Positions 14,001 through 24,439 of a stretch of 64,000 nt of DNA are shown here, piece after piece; the stretch's first letter is position 1, and each line of letters starts with the position of its first letter. The position numbers and the translations under genes were made by a program. The stretch is taken from the NCBI GenBank assembly GCA_022575985.1, contig JAKSXM010000234.1, positions 248,001-312,000 of the forward strand, given 5' to 3'. The notes below the pieces were generated by a model. It saw only the letters and a list, made by a program, of their open reading frames with translations. It made no database searches and was not told the origin of the DNA. The DNA comes from Anagrus nilaparvatae (taxonomy: Eukaryota; Arthropoda; Insecta; Hymenoptera; Mymaridae).

Positions 14001-14890
14001 TTTTCAAACTTATAATCTTTAAAATTCTACAGTTTACATATGAATCCATATTTTCATTTGCAGGCAGGTACACAGAAAATTTTTTCATAGAGTGTGAACA
14101 ATTATCATTCATCTAAATAATTTTGGGGGATGGGGGGACAAAACCAAATAATGTTAATAATTAATTATTTGTTAAATAACGGTCAAAATTCATTTGTTTC
14201 TTATTTTAAAATATTTAAAATTGATATTTGTTAATAAAGAATTAAAATTTTTTGAAATTATTCATTTTAGAGAAGGATAATCCCCCCTGGATACATGATT
14301 GCGTATGTATGGAAACTGGTGTACCAATTCACTGATTTGCTCAATTCTGCTATGCCACAAAAAAGAGTTTTTTTAAAGTTCCCAATATTTTCTTAAAAAT
14401 TCTAATGATAGATGCTGAAAATTTAATTACCAAAAATCAAATTTAAAAAGTGCGAAAAAGTAAAAAAATATACCCATATAGAAGTTATTTATGAATATAC
14501 ATATGCTTATATACCGCCCGCGACTTTTATTCTTCGACCGTCTTCGGAAGCGCCAGTATGATTTATGTTTCTTGACTATACATATATAGGTATAATAATA
14601 AAATGAATTCAGTATAAAAACTAAAACTCGATATCTTTTTAACCCCTTAAGCTTATAACAATTTGATACGCTTATATGGCTTTATTTTTCATAAATATTT
14701 TAATAATATTCAGGTATTTCTTTTTTGCAAAAAGACAAAAAAAAAAAAAATAATCTAGATTTTTTTAAATTTCTATACAAGAGTTGTTCTTATTCATATA
14801 ATTCTTAAAAAAAAAAAAAAAAAAAATTAAAACAAAAGTAGCAATTTACTTTATTATTATTATAATAAATAATTTTTACAATTGAAGAGT
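11074..14890. other. AT-rich non-coding stretch, possible promoter-like patch
   Basis: Nothing coding is supported here. A GC-richer patch at about 12,690-12,860 contains TCTCGCGTGCTGACGT and GGCGCGCACGACTC, and stands out from very AT-rich surroundings. It could be an upstream regulatory or 5' untranslated region for the + strand exon at 14,895, but that is a guess. The rest is homopolymer-rich A/T sequence. Confidence 0.4.
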
Positions 14891-14894
14891 ATTA

Positions 14895-15021
14895 ATGTCT
14901 TTGCACGTATATCAGATGACTTTCTCGTTGAGGACCGTGAGAATCAGACGTTTATATTTCCCGCAAGGCTATTTAATTCTTCTTCTTTTTTTGGTAATTG
15001 AACTTTCAATCACAGTGTCTG
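14895..15021 (+). CDS. Likely first coding exon with signal peptide
   Basis: An open frame runs from ATG at 14,895 (or a second in-frame ATG at 14,916) to a GT donor at 15,022. From 14,916 it gives 35 codons plus one base. The peptide starts MTFSLRTVRIRRLYF, followed by a hydrophobic core (LILLLFLVIELSI) and TVSG. That is the n-region, h-region and small-residue c-region layout of a secretory signal peptide. An in-frame TGA at 14,883 blocks extension upstream. The next exons are not visible, so the mature protein is unknown. A large first intron is typical for insect secreted or cell-surface (for example Ig-domain) proteins, and the OR array may lie inside it. A chance open frame cannot be excluded. 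Confidence 0.45.
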
Positions 15022-15298
15022 GTAAATAATATATAAATAGTATTATATTATAATAACTTATCAGACGTAATTTTTATGGAGAGTTTATTTCCGCTAATAT
15101 AAATATATTTTATTCGCACAAATATACACAACCATACACATATGTGATATTTATGTGGGATAAAAAGATGCTATATACCGTTTTGAAATGTCTTTTTTAT
15201 TTTTTTTCAAAAAGAAAGGTGTTGATGCTACCTTAACTTACTCTATAACCGACAGTTCAATAATACTAAATCACGTTGCTAATATTATGTTTATATTA

Positions 15299-15549
15299 GA
15301 CTGGGTGCTACTTTTATTTATTTTTGGCAAATTTAATGTTCAAAGAAAAAATTAAATCAAGATAAATCTCAACTCATGAGACAGTTAATGGATGCTAATA
15401 GTTACAGAATAACAGTCCTCCGTAAACTCAAAATCGCAGCCGCAACGTAATGCGCACAAACCAAAATCCTGTTTTGCACATGCGTGTTGTGTTGTGCGCA
15501 TTGCTTTGCGGCTAAGTTTTTGCGTTTACGGAGGTTTGTGGAACCAGCC
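15299..15549. mobile_element. MITE-like element with internal GC-rich hairpin
   Basis: The outer ends are inverted (GACTGGGTGCTAC on the left, GTGGAACCAGCC on the right, each bordered by TTA/TAA). Inside, 15,417-15,534 forms a strong imperfect hairpin. CCTCCGTAAAC pairs with GTTTACGGAGG, and AATGCGCACAA pairs with TTGTGCGCATT. The end sequence resembles the GGCTGCTTCCAC end of the element at 44,521, which suggests a related PIF/Harbinger-like family. Non-coding. Confidence 0.5.
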
Positions 15550-15892
15550 TAATTGCATATTTAATATGGTAACTTCAAAATTTCAATTTTAAATTATTAA
15601 TTATTTTCGTTGTAAGGTTTGTAAAATCAATTGCAAATATAATGTTTAAGCATTTATTTATGATATTATTTAAGTTTCATTAATTCTATGTATAAGCATA
15701 GGACTTATGCCGTTTTTCATATTCACCACAGAATTAAAGGTTCAAATTTCAAAAAATTTTATTTTTTCCTCAAACAACCATTGTGTATTAAAAAATTTTT
15801 TAAATAACGCTTTGCCTAATATATAAGTTTCTCATATGTAACTACACCTACACACATCTATAAATTTAGACACATGTGTACATCTATGCATA

Positions 15893-16979
15893 TGGGCATA
15901 TCCATTACTTTTCATACAAAAATGTGCGCACCTATGACTCCGATGGCTCATAGATTCAGGGGTGGTTTGGGGTAATACTAAACCCAGCCAGCCAAAATTT
16001 CAGCCATTTCGCAAGACGGGTTGCCAGCTCTAAAAGGTTCCAAAATAGCTGTTTTTAACCAATTTTCAAAAATTTACTGTGCTTCAACGATTAATCCAAA
16101 AAACATCCGGCTGTTCTCATTTTTTTTCTTGAACTTTCAAATTTTACCAAAACAATTTTCAAAAAGTTTCAAGGTTAATTTTTACTGGCATTAATTAATG
16201 TAAGATTCATTTTATTGAAAAAAGCTGATTTTTGAACTTAAATTGTGACTCAGCATCATTAGCTTAAGACTTTCGATTGGTCTCGTTAAAAGCGTCTAGC
16301 AAAGACCTTTCAAGTGAGACCTTAAACGTTAAAAAAAGTCATCAGGGACCGGAGATATTAGCAATTGAAAGTTTGCTGTTTACGAAAATATCGTTTTTTT
16401 AACAAATTTAATCGTCTGCAAAATTTTTCTCTGAACACTTTAAGAGCTGAAAATTTCAGGAAAGCTTTTTTTAATATTAAGAAAAATTCCCTGAAAATTT
16501 GGGCGATGGTATTGGCTTCTGTTCGTAAATATAAGACTCTGAAAATGTGGAATAATTGGACCAATATTGGCCAATAAGTGGTTAAAGGATCAACAAAAAA
16601 TTTTTCTTCTTCAATATTTGAATAGCCAGGAAAAAATGAGCTCTTAAAAAAAAAAAAATTTATTTTTGACCGACAAGTAAGCAAGTTATCATCATTTTAA
16701 GATTTTTTAAAAAATTTTCCAAAAATCCTAGTTTTAGGGTCATTATACAATATTCTAATTTTAAATAACGATAACTCGCTTATTTGTCGGTTAAAAATAA
16801 AAAATTTTTTTTTTTAAATCGTCGAATTTTTTCCAGGCTATTTGAATATTTATAACAAGAAAACTTTTTATATGCAAAAATTATTTTTTTGGGCCAAAAA
16901 CTTCCCTAATACATTGACTAACTAAAGTGAGTTCTAAAGTAATTTGCCATTTTTGTATGAAAAGTAATGGATATGCCCA
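15893..16979. mobile_element. TIR element (TGGGCATATCC), TA-flanked, ~1.09 kb
   Basis: The left end TGGGCATATCCATTACTTTT and right end AAAAGTAATGGATATGCCCA are perfect inverted repeats of about 32 bp. TA flanks both sides (15,891-15,892 and 16,980-16,981), as in Tc1/mariner-type target duplication. An internal inverted repeat (about 16,655-16,700 against 16,770-16,815) carries GACCGACAAGTAAGC. No transposase is visible; overlapping frames at 16,358-16,684 are low-complexity. The tip shares TGGGCAYRTCC with the 3.1-kb foldback at 53,871. Confidence 0.65.
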
Positions 16980-16981
16980 TA

Positions 16982-18270
16982 TATATATATTCATATAATA
17001 ATTATAATAATTCAAATTATTTTACAGCTTTGGTTAAAAAGTACCTAAGAAGAATACATGCAAAAATACAAAATTGATTCAAATAAGGGTCATACAGATT
17101 GGCTCATGCATTATTATTCTAAATATTATTTTATTAATAAAGAAATTTTATTTTCAATAATTAAAATTGGAAAAATTGGTGTCTGTTCTGTTTGTTTGTT
17201 TGTTTGGTTTTTTTTCTTTTCTATTTGTCCTCCACAAACTTAGAGCCGATAGATTAATTTGTTTTCCATGAATCGGATCCTGCCAACCAAGAATAATACA
17301 GATTTAATAAATAAAAAAATCATATAGATTTTTAAATTCTATTTGGTTGGTTTTGTAGCTGGTTTTAAAATATTTAATACGTATTTTTTTATTTTTAATT
17401 TAAACAAAGTTTAACCCGAGAAATAATAGATTTAATTTTTGAATTAGCTAAGTGACGTCAGAAATTTATATAGAGATATATGGAGCATTTTTAGCAATAT
17501 GGCGTCGCTACCCTCCACTACCAGTTTTTAACGTTTTAAAATCGCTATATCTTCGTTAAAAATCATTTTTATTAAAAATAAAAAAATATGTATCGAATAT
17601 TTTTTTGAATATTTTTAGAATATCCAAAAACCTGAATACCGTGAAAAAGCCCAATTAGAGGTATTCAAAATGTAATTTGTGGACTTTGCGGTATCAAAAC
17701 AAGATTTAATGTAGTATCTTTAGTGTCATATTTTCTTATATAGAAAACAAAAGTCTTTTCTATTACGAGAAAGCTAAAATACAGTTGTATGTTATATTGA
17801 ACTAATAACAGTTGAACATATTTATTGTCACATATAAATTGAGTTTATCATATTTATTTTGAGGTCACGCTTTTTTAATTTTATCATATTTACTATAAAT
17901 GCACAAGATTAATAAATTTTTATGCAAAATATTATTTTTAAATTACGTTTTGACAACATTCAAAGAATTATATTGCAATGGAGTTAATTTCAAACTTATA
18001 AAGTACCTCAAAAATTGCTTTAAAAATTTATTAATTCCAAATATGATTTTGCAATTGCATTAATTTGTAAATTATAAAAAATGTTTTTTAATGAAAGAGT
18101 ATTAAAATTTATTTAATACTTATTTATCTTGACTTTTGAGTTTTTTTTCAGAGTCACAAAAATCAAAAAATTAAAAAAATTCGTCTGGCCCTGGCGCTTT
18201 TTTTTTTTAGCTAAAAACTGTTGTTAATTTCAGAAGCTTTCTGAACTATTGTTCTTATTTTTCACGTAAT
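16982..18270. other. AT-rich non-coding stretch
   Basis: No exon, RNA or element with clear ends is visible. The small patch GATATATGGAGC...GGCGTCGCTACCCTCC at about 17,475-17,520 is GC-richer, but I cannot assign it. Confidence 0.5.
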
Positions 18271-18740
18271 AGGTGGCCCTGAAAAGGGCCGGTGGGTTTT
18301 TTAGCATTTGATGCGTGGCCCCAGCCACACGTTTTACACCCAACAATTCACAAGCATACAACAAATTCAATCACCAAGGTCACAAATACACATTCATACA
18401 CAAACATACAAAAGAGAAACAAAAACTTACAAACATGCGAGCACCTCGTGCTCAGGTGACTTCTCCTGGCCAGGAATATCAATGTCCACCTCTTCAAGCC
18501 TACGAGCTCGGAAAATTGCACCAAGCGATTCAAACAATTACAGCTACGAGCTGCTTCAATGAGGATTTAACGTCCGAAAGCCATGGACTCCTCCAAGTGC
18601 ACCAAGCACATCAGCAACAATCAAACCAGCAAACAATCTCATCCACAGCATAGCGAAGGTGTCAAGGTAGCCGCGTGCGTGAAGGCTGAAGTCAGGACAG
18701 CAAATGCTGCTTTAGCTAGATTTGCGGTTATATTTATAGG
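18270..18740 (-). pseudogene. Histone gene relic (H3-like), minus strand
   Basis: Read on the minus strand this region has the frame of a replication-dependent histone gene. It shows CCAATCAG (18,766-18,773), a TATAAATA box (18,731-18,738), an ATGGCT in good context (18,579-18,584), and about 290 bp further a perfect histone 3' stem-loop (18,275-18,290). The predicted transcript would be about 430 nt. The body is broken: ATGGCT is followed by a stop within a few codons. Patches resembling H3 (AAATCC, AAGCAGCTCG, CGCTTGGTGC) occur in the right order but with deletions and frameshifts. The H3 assignment is tentative; the stem-loop and promoter are clear. Confidence 0.5.
18275..18290 (-). terminator. 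Histone mRNA 3' stem-loop
   Basis: On the minus strand this reads GGCCCTTTTCAGGGCC, which fits the consensus 16-nt histone stem-loop bound by SLBP, with a 6-bp stem and 4-nt loop. It marks the 3' end of a minus-strand histone transcript. Confidence 0.85.
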
Positions 18741-18773
18741 CCTTCGCTGACTTCGAGCTCGTTCACTGATTGG
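18731..18773 (-). promoter_or_regulatory. Histone-type CCAAT plus TATA promoter
   Basis: On the minus strand CCAATCAG (18,766-18,773) precedes TATAAATA (18,731-18,738) by 27 bp, followed by a GC-richer leader. This is the usual spacing for insect core histone promoters. It points at the degenerate minus-strand histone gene ending at 18,275. Confidence 0.5.
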
Positions 18774-18848
18774 AGCGCGCGCGACAAATACGTTACAAAG
18801 TTTACGATGTAAAATTATAAGACGTGGCAAGGGAGGATTTTACCAATC

Positions 18849-18864
18849 GGCCCTTTTCAGGGCC
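18849..18864 (+). terminator. Second histone mRNA 3' stem-loop, plus strand
   Basis: GGCCCTTTTCAGGGCC again, now on the plus strand, preceded by ACCAATC and followed by ACG. It is the 3' end of a plus-strand histone gene whose body has been deleted: only about 110 bp lie between it and the minus-strand promoter. The two stem-loops point away from each other, as in a divergent histone gene pair. Confidence 0.85.
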
Positions 18865-18883
18865 ACGTTTCTTAAACGAAAAA

Positions 18884-19045
18884 TATAAGTACTCGACGTT
18901 GTAAAGGAGCAATATTCATAAGTCTCGTAAAGCAAGACTGCGCGCGGCAAAGCCCGTGGCAAGGCTGTCAAAAAGCACAGAAAGGCCAGAGGCCCGCGAA
19001 AAAGTGCCAAGCAAAGACTTCGTTTTATCACGGATATTTATTTTT
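18884..19045 (+). pseudogene. Lys/Arg-rich histone N-terminus-like fragment
   Basis: TATAAG at 18,884-18,889 is followed by a stretch (about 18,927-19,030) whose one frame is unusually rich in Lys, Arg, Ala and Gly (SKTARGKARGKAVKK...). That is the texture of a core histone tail, closest by eye to H2A. There is no ATG in that frame and it runs out near 19,040. Together with the two stem-loops it looks like the remnant of a tandem histone repeat truncated at the border of the OR array. Which histone it was remains uncertain. Confidence 0.35.
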
Positions 19046-19229
19046 AATGCCTAAAAATAACAACTGTTTCATTTTGATATTTAATATCAATTATAATAGA
19101 AAATAATTGGAAAATAATAAATAAGTTTGTTCAAAAGTTGTTTTAAGTTATAAAAAATAATTTTTCATGTACAAAGTCTTTTATAACATTAAATTTGCTA
19201 AAAAAAAATAATTTTACCAAAAAAAATTT

Positions 19230-19360
19230 ATGATTACTGTCTATAAGCTTTTAAGCGTTAACAATCATATGAATATTCAGCCGATATTAAGCTCCTTCAT
19301 TTTTAAAATATATTTTAAAAAACACAATAGTTGCTTTATTTTTTATGTGAAAATGCATAG
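19230..19360 (+). pseudogene. Orphan OR promoter plus start codon
   Basis: This is a copy of the ~120-bp block that precedes each OR in the array. It includes GATTACTGTCTATAAGCTTT, then AATATTCAG, then CAATAGTTGCTTTATTTTTT, and then ATGCATAG at 19,353-19,360. Homology to OR exon 1 stops after the first few codons, where the sequence turns into ACTGTAAAAAAC. It is the front edge of a deleted OR copy lying upstream of OR1. Confidence 0.75.
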
Positions 19361-19465
19361 TTTAGACTGTAAAAAACAACTCCGGTGATTTTACAACAAA
19401 ATTAGTAAATTTACGAAATTTTAGTAAATTTTCGAAAAAATTTGCATATAAATCAATATTAAAAT

Positions 19466-20580
19466 GTGTTATCCTTGATTTTTCAAATTGAACTAAATCA
19501 AAAGCAGACTATTTTTTTATATTTAGACTGTAGTTTATTTAAAAAATTTTTTTGGATTGTTGATTATCTAATGAAATTAATTAAATTGACTCTTGAAGAA
19601 CAAATTTTGACTGTATGCTTTGAATTGTTCAAATTAGCTAAAATTTTTGGCATTTTTAAATTATAATACATTTTTTATAAATTAAGATTAATACATAAGC
19701 AAAAAATTCTGAACAATTTAAAAACACGCCCTTGCAGATATAATGAAGAACGAATTTAGATCGCTATTCTTTGGATTTTGACCTAGAGTATAATAATTAT
19801 TATAAAGTAAAAAAAAATTATTCAACTTGGTATCGTATATAGAAATTCGTATTAATATTTCAATGTAATTTTTTTTTAATATGCAATTATTAATTATTCT
19901 ATCAATACAAATTATTTTAGAACAATTACTTAAGTATGTGACCTATAGTAACTTAATTACTTTTCAATATAAAATTGATTTCATACTCTTATAAGTATTA
20001 TAAAACTCATTGGTTTTAAATAATAACTTTAATTTCTATGGATCAAATCTTACACACAGAGTATTTAGAATTTTGAAAATTTTATAAACCAAGTTCATAG
20101 TGAGAGATAGGCTGTCAACAATGAAGGTTAATAAAAAATTGACGTTTTTTGTAGATAGGGGGGGTCAAGTAAACTGAAGACTATTAGTCTTCGAACCGTG
20201 GGCAATTTATTGCATAAATAATGAAAATATTGTTAGCTCAAGAATCAAGTATTTTTATTTAATTTTAAAATATTTCGATTCAGGAACTGCAAGTAAATTT
20301 TATTTGGGGACTTGAGCTTCCATTTTTTAATTATTTTTATCTATCTAAGTGGGCCAGTGCGATGAAAATTGCCTATTTTAAAAATGGTCCTTTTTTCTAA
20401 CTAATAAAGCTTTAAAAATGGGTTCAACTTCATTGAATATTTTTACTATTTTAGTCACAAAAATTTTTTAAATTATGAAGTCTTTTTATATCTGTGATTA
20501 CAATAAATATATTCAAGTAGCTCATCGCAAAAACATTGAAAAAACTATTAATTTTATTAGAAACTAATTATTAGTTTATA
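19466..20580. repeat. Upstream segment of tandem OR unit 1
   Basis: This non-coding block is repeated before OR2 (about 39,337-40,340) and before OR3 (about 52,613-53,330). Shared landmarks are TCCTTGATTTTT, GCTATTCTTTGGATT, TATTATAAAACTCATTGGTTT and the string ATAAAAAATTGACGTTTTT (units 1 and 2). It marks the tandem duplication that created the array. It contains no coding sequence. Confidence 0.75.
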
Positions 20581-20615
20581 TGAATTATAATATTTGTAAC
20601 ATAATTAAAACGTGC

Positions 20616-20703
20616 ACTGTAAAAAATCTTGTCCGTGTATTTTCTATCTGAGTAGTAAATTTACTATCCACATAGTAATTTTCCGGACAAGATTTTTTAC
20701 AGT
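20616..20703. mobile_element. 88-bp MITE with 20-bp perfect TIRs
   Basis: ACTGTAAAAAATCTTGTCCG on the left and CGGACAAGATTTTTTACAGT on the right are perfect inverted repeats, separated by a short AT-rich centre that also folds (GTAAATTTAC). It is absent from the corresponding position of unit 2, so it inserted into unit 1 only. Superfamily not assigned. Confidence 0.75.
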
Positions 20704-21196
20704 AGTGTATAATTAGTTAGCAAGCGGTTACTGAATATTTCGTAAAATTTGAAGGACTGACAAATTTTTCTTTTGGTACAAAAAAAAAAAAAAAAAAACA
20801 GATTAATAGGAGCAAAATATAAAAGAGTTTTTTTTTTTTAATGTTGGCCAATAAATTTCAGTTTGTGCAATCGGCAATGATGCCCAAAATTCATTTTAAT
20901 TTATGTATTTTTTACTATTAAGAGTACTGGGTATCCGCCTATTTATTTTTTTTATTTTTTAGACTTGAGCAGTGAGAAAACTTTCCCCTGATTCAAAAAA
21001 AATTCTAAGCCCATAAAAATAAAGAATTCTTTAATTCTCAACTGTTAATTCTTTAGGAAATAATATTTCAGGTACTCAATACTATTATCTTGAGATATTC
21101 ATAAGCATTGAATTAACCTTGAAATTAACCTTCAACTTTATTAAAATTAATAAATATTTCAGTCTATAGCAACATGGTATTAAAAGTGGAAAGAGA

Positions 21197-21353
21197 CCAA
21201 GGGCGGATCCAGAGGGGGTGGGCGATTGCCCCCTGAGCTCCAAAAAATTGCATGTTTTTGGTTAATTTTTTTGTTTTTTTACAGTTTTCATGAGAAAACA
21301 TACAAAATTTTGCTTGAGCGCGCCCCTGACCGTTTTCTGGATCCGCCGCTTGG
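21197..21353. mobile_element. hAT-like MITE (unit 1 copy)
   Basis: The ends CAAGGGCGGATCC and GGATCCGCCGCTTGG are inverted repeats. The right flank is AATAGATC and the left flank is a decayed form of the same 8-mer. The orthologous copy in unit 2 (40,796-40,952) has a perfect 8-bp AATAGACC duplication. An 8-bp target duplication with GGGCGGATCC-type ends fits hAT non-autonomous elements. Non-coding. Confidence 0.7.
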
Positions 21354-21360
21354 AATAGAT

Positions 21361-22500
21361 CTGTGACGAGAGTCAGGCGAGACGAGAATTGCATATTTTA
21401 CCGAGAACATGAACGAGAGAGGTTTAATCTCGCCTCGCCTCATTCTCGGCCAAGAATTCCTCGTTTCTAAACAAGGTACTATCTTGAATAGTAAAAAATG
21501 AAAAAATTTTTATCGAGGCTTTAAAAAAATATAAAATTTATTGTTATTCTTATATCTAATATTTTTAAAAATCATAAATATTTTTAAAACACTAATCAAT
21601 ATAATCTTTTATTAATATTTTTTTCAAATTCAAAAATTAAGAAATAATAGAGAATAATATTAATAGTACATTTTTAACCAAAGGAGCAAAATAAAGAATG
21701 GCCCAGATCACACGTAAATTATTTGTGTTAACGGTAAACGCGGCGATCATGGTCAAAGCATAATTTTTTTTCTCATCCGAGACGAAATCTCGGAGAAAAC
21801 ACCTGTTTTTCAATCACGCCACGGACGAAAAAAGTGTTGTTTCGACCCACGAGGAAGAAAATTTAAATTAATTAATTTATCTGTTTTTCACAACCAGAAT
21901 ATTCTCCAATTTTCCAAGATGGCGAAAGATAAAATAAAATATTTACCTAAAAACAGTACAAAAAGGTTATAAGGGACAATAAAATTTAATTTGAAAATTT
22001 TTATTAGGGGTTGGGAAATTTTTTGAATTTTACAACATGGCGGACCATAAAATTTGTTTAAAGCTTTATATAGCTGAAAAATCAAAAAAATTGTTATTAA
22101 TCTATTTTTTTTTCTTTTTGTTCTTTTTCATTAGACTCTGCAAACTTATCGTAACAACTTTTATAAATTTTTTATAGCATTTTACATTCTTCTCTAGTTC
22201 TTTTCCCCATTCAGATTTTTTTGATTTTATGTCGAAGGTCTAGAATTAATGACGCACTGCAGAACTAGTTACACTCCGTATAGTGTTCTAATAGTTTATC
22301 TCTACCACTTCATCAATCTAAAAAACTATTTAAAATACTAGGTTTAAGGAGGGGATTTGAGGCGAGGCGAGATTTTGGAAATTTTTCTCTCGGTCTTGCC
22401 TTGTCTGAGTGCGAATTTCAAATTTTGATCTCGTAACGTTATTGCTTCTCCTCGTACACCGAGAACGAGGTTACCTTGTTACCTCGTCAATGGTCTAGTT
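21361..22500. repeat. CGAG/CTCG-rich block before OR1
   Basis: Two patches rich in GAGGCGAG and its complement CTCGCCTC lie at about 21,361-21,475 and 22,350-22,500. They stand out from surroundings that are mostly A/T. The second patch ends in CGAGAACGAGGTTACC and directly precedes the OR promoter block. Matching patches precede OR2 (about 40,695-41,040 and 41,960-42,080) and OR3 (about 59,127-59,285). The sequence between the patches contains two CATGGCGGA/AAGATGGCG motifs. It may be the ends of a mobile element or a conserved promoter-proximal part of the OR unit. Confidence 0.55.
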
Positions 22501-22590
22501 GAGGTTAAAGGTAGGTTAAACCAATTTTCTTTTATAAAAAAAATAACAAATGAAAATCAAGCTACTTTAGGACTCCCCACTTGCACCTTT

Positions 22591-22709
22591 ATGATTACTG
22601 TCTCTAAGCTTTTAAGCATTAACAATCATATGAATATTCAGTCCCTTCATTTTTAAAAGATATTTTAAAAAATACAATAGTTGCTTTATTTTTTATTTTT
22701 TATGCAAAA
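22591..22709 (+). promoter_or_regulatory. OR1 promoter block
   Basis: This block is conserved at 42,157-42,267 (OR2), 59,363-59,481 (OR3) and 19,230-19,352 (orphan). It stays well conserved while flanking repeats differ. Landmarks are GATTACTGTCT, AGCTTTTAAGC, CAATCATAT and TACAATAGTTGCTTTA. It ends at the start codon. No canonical TATA box is obvious, so the transcription start is undetermined. Confidence 0.6.
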
Positions 22710-23065
22710 ATGCATAGCTTAGGAACACCATTAAAATTTTTATCATTTTATGGTGCTTGGGAACCAATTAATTTAACTAAATTTTGGAAATATCATTACA
22801 AAATTTATTCGAATTTTATATTTTTACTAAAATTTTTAACGTTTATTACTTGTACTATTGCATTAATCAAAGTATCAAGCATTGAAGAATTTATGGACAT
22901 ATTTCTTTTCAATGTTAATTTCTTCTTTGTTTGCTTTAGAATATTATTTTTAAAATTTAAAAGAAATGATATTAATAATTTATTAAATATCTTGTAGGAT
23001 TATTCTAATAATTTGAAAAATTCCGAAAAATTAGCCAGACACAAAAAATATAAATACTTTATCAG
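22710..23065 (+). CDS. OR1 exon 1
   Basis: Starts MHSLGTPLKFLSFYGAWEP and contains the first two membrane segments (about residues 36-55 and 61-82). TAG falls at codon 96; the frame continues NNLKNSEKLARHKKYKYFI to the donor GTAAGTG at 23,066. Phase 2 end. Confidence 0.85.
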
Positions 23066-23129
23066 GTAAGTGTCATTTCTATTTAAACAAAAATTTATAA
23101 ACTTCGGCTATATTTTTCGTCATTTTTAG

Positions 23130-23510
23130 AGTGATGAGCATTGTTTGTAATGTTCAAATTTGTTTAACAGCAATACTAATATCGTTTATACCAATTTTTC
23201 AAAATAAAAAAGAATTACCGTACAAGATTTGGCTACCATTTGAACTCGATAATTCTACTTTTTGGATTGTTTATATTACCTCAGGAATTGTTTTGATATA
23301 TATTGCCTGTACTATAATAACTTTTGATTGTTTGTTTATTTCATTTATGCTAAATATTTGTTTTAAATTTGATGTACTCATTCTAAACTTTAAAAGATTT
23401 ATTGGCGAAATAGAAACTTTAAAATCAAATAATGTTTCCAAGGATGATATAATCAAAGAAGAAAACATATTTTTTAAAAAATTTATAAAAGATCATCAAA
23501 ATATTTATGC
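23130..23510 (+). CDS. OR1 exon 2
   Basis: Acceptor TTTTTAG, donor GTAAGAC. 381 nt, residues about 119-245. It has two hydrophobic segments and the conserved KIWLPFELDNSTFW region, followed by the Lys/Asn-rich intracellular loop ending HQNIYA. Confidence 0.88.
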
Positions 23511-23595
23511 GTAAGACTAAATAGACAAATTATTAAAATATAAAATGTTTAATGTTTATTATAAAATATAAAATGTAAATGTTAAAAAATTTCAG

Positions 23596-23800
23596 GTTTT
23601 CTGATAAAATTAATAGCACATATAAATTTTTTTTGTCAATACAATTCGCAGCTGCCTATGTAATTATTACTGTTAGTATTTTTCAAATTTTTGATGATTT
23701 TACAATAAATTTTGAAACAAACGTTAGAATTGCGATACTTCTTTGTGGAATATTACAATTAGGCATTTACTGTTATTTTGGTAATCATGTTCTCTTACAA
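23596..23800 (+). CDS. OR1 exon 3
   Basis: Acceptor TTTCAG, donor GTAAGT. 205 nt, residues about 246-314. It contains two hydrophobic segments and ends in YCYFGNHVLLQ, the family's conserved sixth-helix exit. Confidence 0.88.
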
Positions 23801-23984
23801 GTAAGTAATCTTTTTATTTGTGAGGCTTAATTTCTTATTCTAGTTATTATTAATATGGGTAATAATTTTTTCGAAACACCTATTTACTACAAAAAAGATA
23901 CGTACTCATTTTATGAGAATTTACACAACTATTACAGAAAAATACTCTACTAAAAATACAAAGAAAGGGGGTTGAACACTCTCT

Positions 23985-24425
23985 ACACCTCTACACTGGC
24001 TACACCCTAAAATTGGCCAAAACTACCCCTAAAAAGGGCACTTTCGCTATATTAGCTTTAGTCTTTTCAAATTTGGTAAACGGGGTTGTTTGTGTCGCTG
24101 ATCACGAATACTGAGGTACTTTTTATGAAAAATTAGACCTTCACCCTTAAATTGGCCAAAACTACCTCTAAAAAGGGCAAGTTCTCCTCGTTTTCATTAT
24201 ATTCGCTCTAGTCCTTTGAAATATGGTATCCGAAGGTTTCGCTTTCAAAGGGTGAATATAACGAAGATGCCATTTTTTGGGGTAGTTTTGGCTAATTTAA
24301 GGGTGTAGCCCCAATCGTTCATAGAAAAGACTCCAATTTTCGTGATCAGCGACCCAAAAAACATATAGCAGACCAAATCTGATGGTGGCTGGAGTATACC
24401 AAACCCGTATTTTGACTGGAGTAAA
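23985..24425. mobile_element. Copy of the AGCGACCCAAAAAAC repeat family in OR1 intron 3
   Basis: Carries modules ACCCTTAAATTGGCCAAAAC, TCGCTGATCACGAA and, inverted, TTCGTGATCAGCGACCC. It ends in CCCGTATTTTGACTGGAGTA, the same terminus as the element at 10,286-11,073. Foldback layout, non-coding. Confidence 0.6.
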
Positions 24426-24439
24426 AGACTTCTTTTTAA

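Noticed and set aside
16358..16684. 108-codon minus frame and overlapping plus frame
   Set aside because: Both lie inside the TIR element at 15,893-16,979, are low-complexity Phe/Lys/Arg-rich and have no neighbours or splice sites.
18315..18653. 112-codon plus-strand frame, Gln/His-rich
   Set aside because: It is antisense to the degenerate minus-strand histone gene, starts inside its 3' region and resembles no family.
18270..19045. Possibility that the histone-like sequence is of integrated-virus origin, given the wasp-like context
   Set aside because: Nothing viral is seen around it; histone-type promoters and stem-loops are explained by a cellular histone cluster.
23271..23468. Minus-strand 65-codon frame over OR1 exon 2, repeated over OR2 (42,832-43,029) and OR3 (60,044-60,241)
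   Set aside because: It is the antisense shadow of a conserved exon; its conservation follows from the sense strand.
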